64,000 nt of DNA from Corynebacterium uropygiale (GTDB lineage Bacteria; Actinomycetota; Actinomycetes; Mycobacteriales; Mycobacteriaceae), in NCBI RefSeq assembly GCF_021568315.1, contig NZ_JAKGSI010000004.1:186001-250000 (forward strand). Reading direction: 5' to 3'. Positions 50,325-58,940 of the stretch are shown piece after piece; the stretch's first letter is position 1; each line of letters starts with the position of its first letter. Made by a program: the position numbers and the translations under genes. The notes beneath the pieces are model-generated. The model saw only the letters and a list, made by a program, of their open reading frames with translations, ran no database searches and was not told where the DNA came from.

Positions 50325-52895
50325 TTAGTCGGCCGGGTGCTGGGCCTTCACGTCGAGGCGCTCACCACCCTCGGCGACGTCCACGAGGACCGTATCCCCG
50401 TCGGACACGGCGCCGGCGAGCAGCTCGCGGGCCAGCGTGTCGCCGATCGCCTGCTGGATGAGGCGGCGCAGCGGACGGGCACCATAGGCCGGGTCGTAGC
50501 CGCGCTCGCCCAGCCAGGAACGGGCCGCGTCGGAGACGCTGAGCGTAAGGCGGCGGGCGGCGAGGCGCCGGGCCAGCTGACCCACTTGGATGTCCACGAT
50601 GTGCGTGAGCTGCTCGTGGCTGAGGGCGTCGAAGGTGACGACGTCATCGAGACGGTTGATGAACTCCGGCTTGAAGGCCTTCTTCACCGCCTCCATGATC
50701 TGCTCCTTCGTGCCACCCGCACCGAGGTTCGAGGTGAGGATGAGCAGCGTGTTGCGGAAGTCCACCGTGCGGCCCTGGCCGTCGGTGAGGCGGCCGTCGT
50801 CGAGAACCTGGAGGAGGACGTCGAAGATGTCCGGGTGGGCCTTCTCCACCTCGTCGAAGAGGACGACGGTGTAGGGGCGACGCCGCACCGCCTCGGTGAG
50901 CTGGCCGCCGGCGTCGTAGCCGACGTATCCGGGGGGCGCGCCGACGAGCCGCGCCACGGAGTGCTTCTCCGAGTACTCGGACATGTCGATGCGGACCATG
51001 GCGCGCTCATCGTCGAAGAGGAACTCGGCGAGGGCCTTGGCCAGCTCCGTCTTGCCCACGCCCGTCGGGCCGAGGAAGAGGAAGGAGCCGGTGGGCCGGT
51101 TCGGGTCGGCCACCCCGGCGCGGGCGCGGCGCACCGCGTCAGAGACAGCCTTCACCGCGTCCTCCTGCCCGACCACCCGGTGGGCGAGCTCCTCCTCCAT
51201 GTGGAGGAGCTTCTCCGTCTCACCCTGGAGCATCTTGCCGGCGGGGATGCCGGTCCACGCGGAGACGACCTCCGCGATGGTGTCCGGGGTGACCTCCTCG
51301 GAGAGCATCGCGTTGTTCTGGCCCGCCTGGACCTCGCTCTCTGCGGCGGCGACCTCCTTCTCCAGCTCGGGGATGCGGCCGTAGCGCAGCTCGGCGACCT
51401 TGCCATAGTCACCGTCGCGCTCCGCGATCTCGGACTCCTGGCGAAGCTTCTCCAACTGCTCCTTGGCCTCGCGGACGCGGTCGATGGCCTCCTTCTCATT
51501 GGACCAGCGGGCCTTCAGCTCGGCGAGCTTCTCCCGCTCATCGGCGAGCTCCCCGCGGAGCTTCTCCAGCCGCTCCTTCGAGGCGGCGTCGGTCTCCTTC
51601 TCCAGGGCGACCTCCTCGATCTCGAGGCGCCGCACGATGCGCTCGAGCTCGTCGATCTCCTGCGGGGAGGAGTCAATCTCCATGCGCAGGCGGCTCGCGG
51701 CCTCGTCGACGAGGTCAATCGCCTTGTCCGGCAGGAATCGGCTGGTGATGTAGCGGTCCGAGAGCGTGGCCGCCGCAACGAGCGCCGAGTCCTGGATCCG
51801 CACACCGTGGTGCACCTCGTAGCGCTCCTTGAGCCCACGAAGGATGCCGACGGCATCTTCCACGCTCGGCTCGCCGACGTACACCTGCTGGAATCGACGC
51901 TCCAGCGCCGCATCCTTCTCGATGTACTTGCGGTACTCGTCGAGGGTGGTCGCGCCCACGAGCCGCAGCTCACCGCGCGCGAGCAGCGGCTTGATCATGT
52001 TGCCCGCGTCCATCGCCGAGTCCCCGGTCGCGCCGGCGCCGACGATGGTGTGCAGCTCATCGATGAAGGTGATGATCTGCCCGTTGGCGTTCTTGATCTC
52101 GTCGAGCACAGCCTTGAGCCGTTCCTCGAACTCACCGCGGTACTTCGCGCCCGCGACCATCGAGCCGAGGTCCAGCGAGATGAGCGTCTTCCCCCGCAGC
52201 GACTCCGGCACGTCACCGGCCACGATCCGGCGCGCCAGGCCCTCGACGATGGCGGTCTTCCCGACGCCCGGCTCACCGATGAGAACCGGGTTGTTCTTCG
52301 TCCGCCGGCTCAGCACCTGCACCACCCGGCGGATCTCCGTGTCTCTGCCGATCACCGGGTCAATGTCCCCGTTGCGCGCTCGCTGGGTGAGGTCCGTCGA
52401 GTACTTCTCCAGCGCCTGGAACTGGCCCTCCGGGTCCTGGGTGGTCACCTTCTGGTTGCCGCGCACCGAGGGGAACGCCCCGGTGATGGCCTCGTAGCTC
52501 GCGCCGTAGCGGCCGAGCATCTCCGCGGCGTCCGAGGAGCCGCGGGCGATCCCGGCGAGCAGCACCTCGGTGGACACGTATTCATCGCCGAGCTCCCCGG
52601 CGAGCTCCTGGGCGGCCGTCAGCGCATTGAGGGCGTCGCGGTTGAACTGGGGGTTCGCCATGTTCGAGTCCTCGGCGGAGGGGTAGGACTCGACGAGCTT
52701 CCGGGCCTCCGCGAGGATGGTCGAGGGCTCCGTCCCGGTGGCCTTGAGCACCGGCGCGGCCACACCATCCGGCTGATCAAGAATAGCGACGAGCAGATGG
52801 GCCGGGCGGATGTCCGGGTTCCCCGCTGCGCTCGCCGCCTGGAGGGCCGCCTGGAGGGCTTCCTGGGTCTTCGTGGTGGGGTTAAAAGAGCTCAT
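50325..52895 (-). CDS. clpB: ATP-dependent disaggregase ClpB
   Basis: ClpB (856 aa) dissolves protein aggregates together with DnaK. It has the N domain (1-150), a first AAA+ domain (Walker [15 protein letters not shown], about 205), the coiled-coil middle domain (about 400-530, with repeated [17 protein letters not shown] helices), and a second AAA+ domain ([15 protein letters not shown], about 605). The frame is open to 52931, but ATG 52895 has AAAGGA 8-9 nt upstream and starts at the family residue. Regulation by SigH and HspR is indicated by the upstream elements. Confidence 0.97.
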   Translation of the reverse strand: MSSFNPTTKTQEALQAALQAASAAGNPDIRPAHLLVAILDQPDGVAAPVLKATGTEPSTILAEARKLVESYPSAEDSNMANPQFNRDALNALTAAQELAGELGDEYVSTEVLLAGIARGSSDAAEMLGRYGASYEAITGAFPSVRGNQKVTTQDPEGQFQALEKYSTDLTQRARNGDIDPVIGRDTEIRRVVQVLSRRTKNNPVLIGEPGVGKTAIVEGLARRIVAGDVPESLRGKTLISLDLGSMVAGAKYRGEFEERLKAVLDEIKNANGQIITFIDELHTIVGAGATGDSAMDAGNMIKPLLARGELRLVGATTLDEYRKYIEKDAALERRFQQVYVGEPSVEDAVGILRGLKERYEVHHGVRIQDSALVAAATLSDRYITSRFLPDKAIDLVDEAASRLRMEIDSSPQEIDELERIVRRLEIEEVALEKETDAASKERLEKLRGELADEREKLAELKARWSNEKEAIDRVREAKEQLEKLRQESEIAERDGDYGKVAELRYGRIPELEKEVAAAESEVQAGQNNAMLSEEVTPDTIAEVVSAWTGIPAGKMLQGETEKLLHMEEELAHRVVGQEDAVKAVSDAVRRARAGVADPNRPTGSFLFLGPTGVGKTELAKALAEFLFDDERAMVRIDMSEYSEKHSVARLVGAPPGYVGYDAGGQLTEAVRRRPYTVVLFDEVEKAHPDIFDVLLQVLDDGRLTDGQGRTVDFRNTLLILTSNLGAGGTKEQIMEAVKKAFKPEFINRLDDVVTFDALSHEQLTHIVDIQVGQLARRLAARRLTLSVSDAARSWLGERGYDPAYGARPLRRLIQQAIGDTLARELLAGAVSDGDTVLVDVAEGGERLDVKAQHPAD

Positions 52896-52938
52896 GACGT
52901 GGTCCTTTCTGGGGTCTTTTTTGTCAATCACTCTCTAT

Positions 52939-52964
52939 AACGCGCCGGAAGTTGAGTGTGTTCC
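52939..52964 (-). promoter_or_regulatory. SigH-like promoter of clpB
   Basis: On the minus strand GGAACA (52964-52959) and GTT (52941-52939) are separated by 17 bp, the SigH pattern GGAA-N16-20-GTT known from actinobacterial heat and oxidative stress genes. The -35 lies in the spacer of the proximal HAIR operator. TTATAG (52940-52935) overlaps and could act as a vegetative -10. Confidence 0.65.
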
Positions 52965-52971
52965 ACTCAAG
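52951..52971. promoter_or_regulatory. HAIR operator for HspR, proximal copy
   Basis: On the minus strand CTTGAGT, a 7-bp spacer and ACTCAAC match the HAIR consensus CTTGAGT-N7-ACTCAAG at 13 of 14 arm positions. HspR encoded at 61.7-62.2 kb is the expected repressor. Confidence 0.85.
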
Positions 52972-52980
52972 GCCAACTTT

Positions 52981-53001
52981 TTTGAGTCGAGGGGGCTCAA
53001 G
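52981..53001. promoter_or_regulatory. Second, degenerate HAIR operator
   Basis: On the minus strand CTTGAGC, a 7-bp spacer and ACTCAAA form a second HAIR with two changed arm positions. It lies exactly 30 bp upstream of the first, close to three helical turns, so cooperative HspR binding is possible. Confidence 0.65.
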
Positions 53002-53055
53002 GTTGGGGTGGGGTGGGCGGCCGGCTCGCGCGCCCGCGCCCACGCCCCGCGCCCG

Positions 53056-55002
53056 CTAGTCGAACTCGCTGAACTTCTGCGCCCAGGCGGTGCGCACCGG
53101 GTCGGCGTCGGCGAGGAGGAGGTCGAAGCGATCATTCGCGATGCTGACGATCTCCGTGAGGGCCACGCGATGCTCCTGCTCATCGGAGTTTGCGAGGCGG
53201 CGCACGCCCTCCTCGATGACGCGGTCGGCGGTGTCGTCCGTGGCGAGGTAGGCGACGAAGGGCATGCCGAAGCGCTCGCGGTAGGCGGAGCTGATGCCGA
53301 GGAGGCGCTCGCGCTGGACGTCGTCGAGCTCCCCGATGCCGAGGGAGCCGCGCGCGTGACCGAGGGCGGGGTCGGAGTTTTCGTCCGCGAGGATGAGGGT
53401 GGCCATGTCGGGGTAGTCGTGGATGAGCTGCTCGCGCTCCTCGTGGCCGGCGGTGAGCACGGCCACCTGCACGGCCTCGCGCAGCTCGCTGACGTCCTCG
53501 AAGGGGCGCATCTCCCAGGCGCGCTCGAGCGGCCAGGTGTGCTCGTTGAAGAGGCTGCGCAGCGTCTTCGTGAAGGTCTCCCGGTCCATGCGGTTGATGG
53601 CGTCGATCGTCACCGCCCGGCCTCGATTCGCGGCCACCGCCTGCTCGCCACCGCGGCGGCCGATGTGGTGGAAGAGGAGGTTGAGGATGATCGCGGTGAT
53701 CGCGCCCGTCGACATGCCCGAGGAGACGAAGATGCGCGCCCAAGAGGGCAGCACCTCCGCGATCTCCGGCTTGAAGGTGACGAGCATCGCGAGGCTCAGC
53801 GCCGTCGTCACGATGACGGCGTTCCGGTTATCCGTCATGTCCGCCTTCGCGATCGTCTGGAGGCCCACCCACGCCACGTTCGCGAACAGCATGAGCGAGG
53901 CCGCGCCCAGCACCGGCGCCGGGATAGAGGCGACGACGGCCCCCGCCTTCGGCAGCAAGCCCAGCACAATCATGAAGCCCGCCGCGGCCGCCGCCACCCA
54001 GCGGGACTTCACCCCGGTGATCCGCACGAGGCCCACGTTCTGCGCGAAGCAGGTGTACGGGAAGGAGTTCATCACGCCGCCGAGCACCGTCGAGACCCCA
54101 TCCGCGCGAAGCGCGCGGGCCACATCATCCTTGCGGATCCGGCGCTTGACGATCTCGCCGGTAGCGAAGACGTCACCCGTGGTCTCCACCATGGTGATCG
54201 CCATGACGATGATGAGCGAGACGCACGCTGCGACATTGAACTGCGGGATGCCGAAGTAGAAGGGGGTGGTGATGCCAATCGGGGCGGCCGTGGCGACCTC
54301 GCTGAGGTTCGCGTCCCCCAAGGCGAGCGCCACCGCCGTGCCCGCCACCAGGCCGATGAGCACCGCGAGCGTCCCCAGGAAGCCCGTGAAGAAACGCTGC
54401 ACCAGCACAATGACGACGAGCGTGAACGCCGCATAGGCGATGTCCCGCACCGCGGGCGTCCCCTCCGCGTAGTTGACCACGTCATTCGCCGAGACCGCGA
54501 GCAGCGAGGTCCCCATGACCAGCAGCACCGAGCCCGTCACCACCGGAGGGAAGAACTCCAGCAGCTTCGTGAACACCGGGGTGGCGAAGAAGGTGAAAAG
54601 CCCCGAAACGATGACCGCCCCGTAGATCGTCGGGAGGGCCTTGACGCCCCCGGCGCCGTTCGTCACCCCCAAGCCCACCGCGATGATGGGGGCCACCGCG
54701 GTCGTCGTCACGCCCTGCACGATGGGCAGCCGCACCCCCACGTGGCGCCCGATGCCGACGGACTGGATGATCGTCGCCAACCCGCAGGTGAGGAGGTCGG
54801 CGTTGATGAGGTGGATCGTCGTCGCCGAATCCAGCTTCAGCGAGGACGCGATGAGCAGCGGGACAATGACCGCGCCCGCGTAGAAGGCGAGCACGTGCTG
54901 GAGGCCCAGGGCGGCGAGCTTCGGGGCGGCGGGCACTCGGTCCACCGGGTGCCGAACATCGATGGCAGCAGGAGTGGTAGTCACCCCGCTAGTGTCCCAC
55001 AT
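53056..55002 (-). CDS. NCS2 purine/urate permease fused to a UraD (OHCU decarboxylase)-like domain
   Basis: Residues 1 to about 455 are an NCS2 nucleobase transporter: PKLAALGLQHVLAFYAGAVIVPLLIASSL, QSVGIGRHVGVRLPIVQGVTTTAVAPI (purine group), ETTGDVFATGEIVKRRI and NSFPYTCFAQNVGLVRITGVKSR, which mark the urate/xanthine clade. From about 465 to 648 is a domain of the OHCU decarboxylase family, the last enzyme from urate to allantoin (RSLFNEHTWPLERAWEMRPF, SAYRERFGMPFVAY, EHRVALTEIVSIANDRFD). The catalytic His of HPDLA is replaced by Tyr at about 530 (IHDYPDMA). ATG 55002 has GAGGGG only 3 nt away; GTG 54984 is a possible start. It lies 44 nt downstream of the gltS-like gene. Confidence 0.9.
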   Translation of the reverse strand: MWDTSGVTTTPAAIDVRHPVDRVPAAPKLAALGLQHVLAFYAGAVIVPLLIASSLKLDSATTIHLINADLLTCGLATIIQSVGIGRHVGVRLPIVQGVTTTAVAPIIAVGLGVTNGAGGVKALPTIYGAVIVSGLFTFFATPVFTKLLEFFPPVVTGSVLLVMGTSLLAVSANDVVNYAEGTPAVRDIAYAAFTLVVIVLVQRFFTGFLGTLAVLIGLVAGTAVALALGDANLSEVATAAPIGITTPFYFGIPQFNVAACVSLIIVMAITMVETTGDVFATGEIVKRRIRKDDVARALRADGVSTVLGGVMNSFPYTCFAQNVGLVRITGVKSRWVAAAAAGFMIVLGLLPKAGAVVASIPAPVLGAASLMLFANVAWVGLQTIAKADMTDNRNAVIVTTALSLAMLVTFKPEIAEVLPSWARIFVSSGMSTGAITAIILNLLFHHIGRRGGEQAVAANRGRAVTIDAINRMDRETFTKTLRSLFNEHTWPLERAWEMRPFEDVSELREAVQVAVLTAGHEEREQLIHDYPDMATLILADENSDPALGHARGSLGIGELDDVQRERLLGISSAYRERFGMPFVAYLATDDTADRVIEEGVRRLANSDEQEHRVALTEIVSIANDRFDLLLADADPVRTAWAQKFSEFD

Positions 55003-55046
55003 CCGCCCCTCACCCTGGGACGATGCCCCAACCCCGGGGTAGGGCG

Positions 55047-56387
55047 CTAACTCGCCTGGCGCGAACCATCCCTCGAGGGAAGCCACTTGAACACCACCGG
55101 GGCGAGCAGCACGAGGGCCGCGACGACCGTCGAGACAATACCCAAGCCCAGCACCGCGTGCGTGGTCACCGCGATGGGCGCGATGACCGTCATCCCGATC
55201 TCGAAGGGGGCGTAGGCCACGTAGGCCACGCCGTACTCGTTGAGCGTGCCCGACTTCATCTTCGGGTCCACGATCTTCAGCAGCGCGATGCCCGTCGCGA
55301 CGGCGGCCGTGGCCCAGCCCCAGCCGAAGATCGCGCGCTCCAGCCACTGCGGGGCGAAGAAGCGCGGCGCGATGAGGAAGAAAAAGATCACGCAGTACAC
55401 GGTGCCCGCGATGAAGAGGATGAGCAGCGGCACCCAGTAGCTCGCCACCGCGGCCGGGACGATGGAGGCGATACCGAAGGCGATGAGATAGTCCGTCGCC
55501 GCGCCCGAGACCGAGTTGATCGTGTCCGCGTCCAGGTACTTGGGCTTCCCCACGATCCGCAGCGCCAGCTTGCCCAGCAGGCCCACCACGAAGGACATCG
55601 CGAAGAGCGGGATGGACACCGTGGGGAACAGGTGCGAAATGCCCTTGTTCACCAGGTAGGCCACCATCACCGTGAAGGCGATGACGCCCACGTGGAGCGC
55701 CACCGGCTCGAGGGCCGAGGGGTTCGTCGTGGCGCGGCCGATGCTCGGGCGCTGCTGGACGTCGTCAATATATCCGCTGCGCAGCTCCCAGGGGAGCTTC
55801 TCCGGCATGGCTGCCGCGCGCTTGGTGCGGATGCCCCAGTTGGCGAAGATGATGCCGCCGACGACCGCGGCGAGCGTGCCCACCGTCGCGGAGGTGAAGC
55901 CGAGCGAGCTCGCGGCGTCGGCCCCCGCGGCCTCCACCGAGGAGCCCACGGCCGCCGCCGTTCCGAAGCCGCCGACGAACCCGACCGGCAGCATCATGCC
56001 GAACCAGTCCTCCACGCCCCAGATCGGCTTGAACACGAAAATGCCCAACAGGATGAACACGCCCCACTGGCCGACGAACATACCCGTCGAATAGGACCAC
56101 ATCGTCTTCGCACCCGTGCGCACCGAGGGGGTGAGGTTCATGGAATACGCCATCGATGCGAACACCACCGCGATGAGCAGCGAGGTGTACGTCCCAATGT
56201 GGTCCGAGAAGCCGATGAGCCCCAGGACCTCCGGGCCCAGGACCAGGCCCAAGAGCCCGGCCGTAATCGGCGAGGGGATGAGCAGCGTCTGGAAGAACGG
56301 GATCCTCCGGCGCAGCACATTGCCCACCACCATGAGAAGGGAAATCCAGCCCACATCGATCAACAGCGAATATGGCGTATAGTCCAT
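55047..56387 (-). CDS. GltS-type sodium:glutamate symporter
   Basis: The protein (446 aa) has the inverted-repeat topology of the GltS family, about 10-12 helices. Motifs include LLIPSPITAGLLGLVLG, GFVGGFGTAAAVG (first gate), SGAATDYLIAFGIASI and FGWGWATAAVATGIALLKIVDP (second). It would import glutamate or a related dicarboxylate with Na+. ATG 56387 has AGGAGG 5-6 nt upstream. In this window it complements the GlnH glutamate sensor only by inference. Confidence 0.87.
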   Translation of the reverse strand: MDYTPYSLLIDVGWISLLMVVGNVLRRRIPFFQTLLIPSPITAGLLGLVLGPEVLGLIGFSDHIGTYTSLLIAVVFASMAYSMNLTPSVRTGAKTMWSYSTGMFVGQWGVFILLGIFVFKPIWGVEDWFGMMLPVGFVGGFGTAAAVGSSVEAAGADAASSLGFTSATVGTLAAVVGGIIFANWGIRTKRAAAMPEKLPWELRSGYIDDVQQRPSIGRATTNPSALEPVALHVGVIAFTVMVAYLVNKGISHLFPTVSIPLFAMSFVVGLLGKLALRIVGKPKYLDADTINSVSGAATDYLIAFGIASIVPAAVASYWVPLLILFIAGTVYCVIFFFLIAPRFFAPQWLERAIFGWGWATAAVATGIALLKIVDPKMKSGTLNEYGVAYVAYAPFEIGMTVIAPIAVTTHAVLGLGIVSTVVAALVLLAPVVFKWLPSRDGSRQAS

Positions 56388-56481
56388 GCCACCTCCTAGT
56401 AGTCCTCAGCACACCCTGTGCGACCAATGTGCCGTATATTACCCCTCCCTGAGGTCATTCTTAGTATCCACCGGGGCTGAC

Positions 56482-56487
56482 TAGGGT
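56482..56487 (+). promoter_or_regulatory. -10 hexamer before the flavohemoprotein-like gene
   Basis: TAGGGT lies 8 nt before ATG 56496 and no ribosome-binding site is seen, which suggests a leaderless or near-leaderless message. Confidence 0.5.
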
Positions 56488-56495
56488 AGACAGTC

Positions 56496-57752
56496 ATGAG
56501 CCCGCAGCACCCGGAGGAGGATTCTCCCGCGCCCCTCGCCGACGTCGCCGGCCTCCTGCGCACCCGCGCCGAGGCCTTCCGCGCCGCTGCCCATGAGGCC
56601 TTCTTCCCCCGAGTACCGCAGGCCCGGATGCTCTTCCCCCGCTCCGGGCGCGGCCACGCGGGGCTGGTGCCCCTCCTCGCCGACGTCCTCGAGCGCTCCT
56701 CCACCCACATCCCCCCGCACGTGCGCGCCTACCTCGCCGAACACGGGCGCCGGCACCGTCGGCACGGCTTTCCGCCTGAGGCCTACGAGGACTTCGGCCA
56801 GGCCCTCGCCCACGCCCTCTCCCGCGTGGGGGTCGACGCCCACCTGCCGCCCGAACGCCTCGCCCTCGGGGCCGACATCCTCCGCGAGGCCTGCGCCGTC
56901 ATGGCGGAATCCGCCGCCCGCGCGGACCTCGACGGCATCCCCGCCGCCTGGGCGGCCACCGTTGTGGACGTCGAGCACCGCAGCCGGCGGGTGAGCGTGC
57001 TGCGCCTCGACACCGGGATGCCACTCCCCTACCTGCCCGGGCAGGCCCTCCCCGTGAGCACCGATTACCTCGGCGGGGTGTGGATTCCCCTCTGCCCCGC
57101 CGTGCCGGCCACCCCCAGCGGGCAGGTGGAGTTCCACGTCTTCGCGCCCGGGCGGGCGAGGCCGGCGGACCTCCTGGCCCAGGCGCGGCCCGGGGACCTG
57201 TGGACGCTCGGGGCCGCCGAGGGCTCGCTCCAGCTCCCGGGTGCGGGCGTCGCGAGTGCCGGCGCGGGTGCCGCGGGCGCCGGCGCGGATGCCGCCCACC
57301 CCGCCCCGCGCGACCTTCTCCTCCTCGCCGAGGGCACCGGCATCGCCCCGCTGCGCGCGATGCTGCTTGAGCTCCTCGAGCACCCCGCCCCGCCCCGGGT
57401 GGACCTCCTTCACGTCGCACAGTACCCCGGGGAGCTCTATGACCAGGTGATTCTGGAAAACCTCGCCCGAGCCCTACCCTGGTTCCGCTACCGGCTAGCC
57501 AGCCGCGAGCCCGAGGACCCGTGGTGGCTGCGCCCCGCCTCGCTCCCCCGTGGATTCCGCCGCTGCGCCGGGGATATTCCCTGCGTGGGGGAGGAGAACC
57601 TCGGCGCCCTCGCCCTCCAGGGCGGGGAGGACGGGGACTATGCCGGGCGAGACGTGCTCCTCGCCGGGCCCGCCCGCGCCACCTATGCCGCCGCCACCGC
57701 GCTCTACCGCAGCGGCACCCCCTTCCACGACATCAGCTATTCCGCGTGGTGA
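56496..57752 (+). CDS. Globin-FAD/NAD reductase protein, flavohemoprotein-like with altered FAD motif
   Basis: The 418-aa protein has the layout of bacterial flavohemoproteins, which detoxify NO. Residues 1-145 form a globin: MLFPRSGRGHAGLVPLLADVL and GRRHRRHGFPPEAYEDFGQAL with the likely proximal His. Residues 150-265 form a flavodoxin-reductase-like barrel, but the RxYS motif that holds FAD is replaced by VWIP. The last part has EGTGIAPLRAML for NAD(P)H. A Gly/Ala-rich low-complexity loop (about 252-270) is inserted between the two reductase parts. Whether FAD still binds is uncertain. The last 20 nt overlap the convergent nitrilase gene. Confidence 0.78.
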   Translation: MSPQHPEEDSPAPLADVAGLLRTRAEAFRAAAHEAFFPRVPQARMLFPRSGRGHAGLVPLLADVLERSSTHIPPHVRAYLAEHGRRHRRHGFPPEAYEDFGQALAHALSRVGVDAHLPPERLALGADILREACAVMAESAARADLDGIPAAWAATVVDVEHRSRRVSVLRLDTGMPLPYLPGQALPVSTDYLGGVWIPLCPAVPATPSGQVEFHVFAPGRARPADLLAQARPGDLWTLGAAEGSLQLPGAGVASAGAGAAGAGADAAHPAPRDLLLLAEGTGIAPLRAMLLELLEHPAPPRVDLLHVAQYPGELYDQVILENLARALPWFRYRLASREPEDPWWLRPASLPRGFRRCAGDIPCVGEENLGALALQGGEDGDYAGRDVLLAGPARATYAAATALYRSGTPFHDISYSAW

Positions 57753-58557
57753 ACTCCCGCGGGCCGTCGAGCACCGGGATCGCCTCCCGCGCGGCGGCGA
57801 CCTCCGCCACGTCGATCTCCGCGTAGAGGATCTCCTCCCCGTACCCGGCCTCGTGGAGCCGGATACCCGTCGGCCCCACAACGCAGGAGTGCCCGATCCC
57901 CGTGGGGCCGGAATCCTCGCCAGCCTTCGCCTCCCCGCCCGGGCGCGCCTGCCCGGCGGCGACGACAAAACTCGTGGAATCCAGCGCCCGCGCCGCCGTG
58001 AGCAGCCGCCACTGTTCGAGCTTCCCCGGGCCGTCCGCCCAGCTCGTCGGCACGCAGATGATTTGCGCCCCGGCGCGCGCGAGCGCCCGGAACTGCTCGG
58101 GGAAGCGAATGTCGAAGCAGATCGCGAACCCCAGGCGCATGCCGTCGACGTCGACGGTGAGCAGCTCCTCCCCCGGCTTCACGGTGTCCGACTCCCGGTA
58201 GGAGAAGGCGTCATAGGTGTGGATCTTCCGGTAGCCGGTGTGCACGCCCCGGCCCGTGACCAGCGCGGTGTTGTACACCCGGTTGATGCTGCCCACCGTG
58301 TCCGCCGGGCAGAACATCCCGCCCACCACGAGCACCCCCGCGCGCTCCGCCGCCTCTCGCAGCGACTGGGCGAAGGGGCCGTCGAGCGGCTCCGCCTGCG
58401 TGTCAAGCCGCCCCGAGTCAAAGGACTGGCTAAGCGCCTCCGGGAACACCACCACCTGGGCGCCGTGGGAGGCGGCCTCCTCGATGGCCGCGAGCGCCCG
58501 CTCGAGGTTCTCCGCCGCCTTAGCACACGTTTGGATCTGAATCACCGCAATTTTCAT
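57733..58557 (-). CDS. Carbon-nitrogen hydrolase (nitrilase superfamily)
   Basis: The 274-aa enzyme has the nitrilase triad: FPEALSQSF (Glu at about 42), YRKIHTYDAF (Lys near 112) and GFAICFDIRFPEQFR (Cys at about 149). Relatives include deaminated-glutathione amidase and omega-amidase. ATG 58557 is 7 nt from TAGGGT on the minus strand, giving a predicted leaderless message; GTG 58566 is less likely. The specific substrate is not known. Confidence 0.9.
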   Translation of the reverse strand: MKIAVIQIQTCAKAAENLERALAAIEEAASHGAQVVVFPEALSQSFDSGRLDTQAEPLDGPFAQSLREAAERAGVLVVGGMFCPADTVGSINRVYNTALVTGRGVHTGYRKIHTYDAFSYRESDTVKPGEELLTVDVDGMRLGFAICFDIRFPEQFRALARAGAQIICVPTSWADGPGKLEQWRLLTAARALDSTSFVVAAGQARPGGEAKAGEDSGPTGIGHSCVVGPTGIRLHEAGYGEEILYAEIDVAEVAAAREAIPVLDGPREFTTRNS

Positions 58558-58649
58558 GTGAGCCACCCTACCTGTGGAGAACTCGAGTTATCCACAGCAC
58601 GATGAGTCCGCTTCTCGACAGACGCCCCCTCCTCCGCTGTACTCAGCCC

Positions 58650-58940
58650 ATGACTTCCATCACGTACTCCCTCGCCTCACGAGGGCTCCTCGCCCACATC
58701 CCGGACCTCGGCCCGCAGCTGCGCGAGGCCGTCGACACGAGCCCGCCGCTCGGGCGCTTCACCCAGACCAGCGCGGCTCTGCGCCAGCTCCTCGCCCAGC
58801 GCGCCGCACAGCTCGAGGCCCACAACCAGGCACTTCGCTCGCACCGCGCACAGGTCCTCTCTGTCCTCGACGACGTCCACCGCATCGACGATCACCTCTC
58901 CCACTCCCTCCACCAGCAGCACCCCGGGGAGCGGCCATGA
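58650..58940 (+). CDS. Small all-helical protein paired with a DUF1023 hydrolase
   Basis: This 96-residue protein is predicted to be largely alpha-helical with two long helices (about 45-65 QLLAQRAAQLEAHNQALRSH and 68-88 VLSVLDDVHRIDDHLSHSL) and no signal peptide. It is followed by ATGA overlap with the DUF1023 gene. Size, helix pattern and partner recall the small helical proteins encoded with WXG100/ESX-like hydrolases, but no WxG motif is seen, so the family is open. ATG 58602 would add 16 residues; 58650 is chosen by start of similarity to a helical domain and spacing to weak promoter signals. Confidence 0.65.
   Translation: MTSITYSLASRGLLAHIPDLGPQLREAVDTSPPLGRFTQTSAALRQLLAQRAAQLEAHNQALRSHRAQVLSVLDDVHRIDDHLSHSLHQQHPGERP

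Noticed and set aside
50337..52940. 867-codon plus-strand frame opposite clpB
   Set aside because: Shadow of clpB with the same GC-driven openness; clpB is certain.
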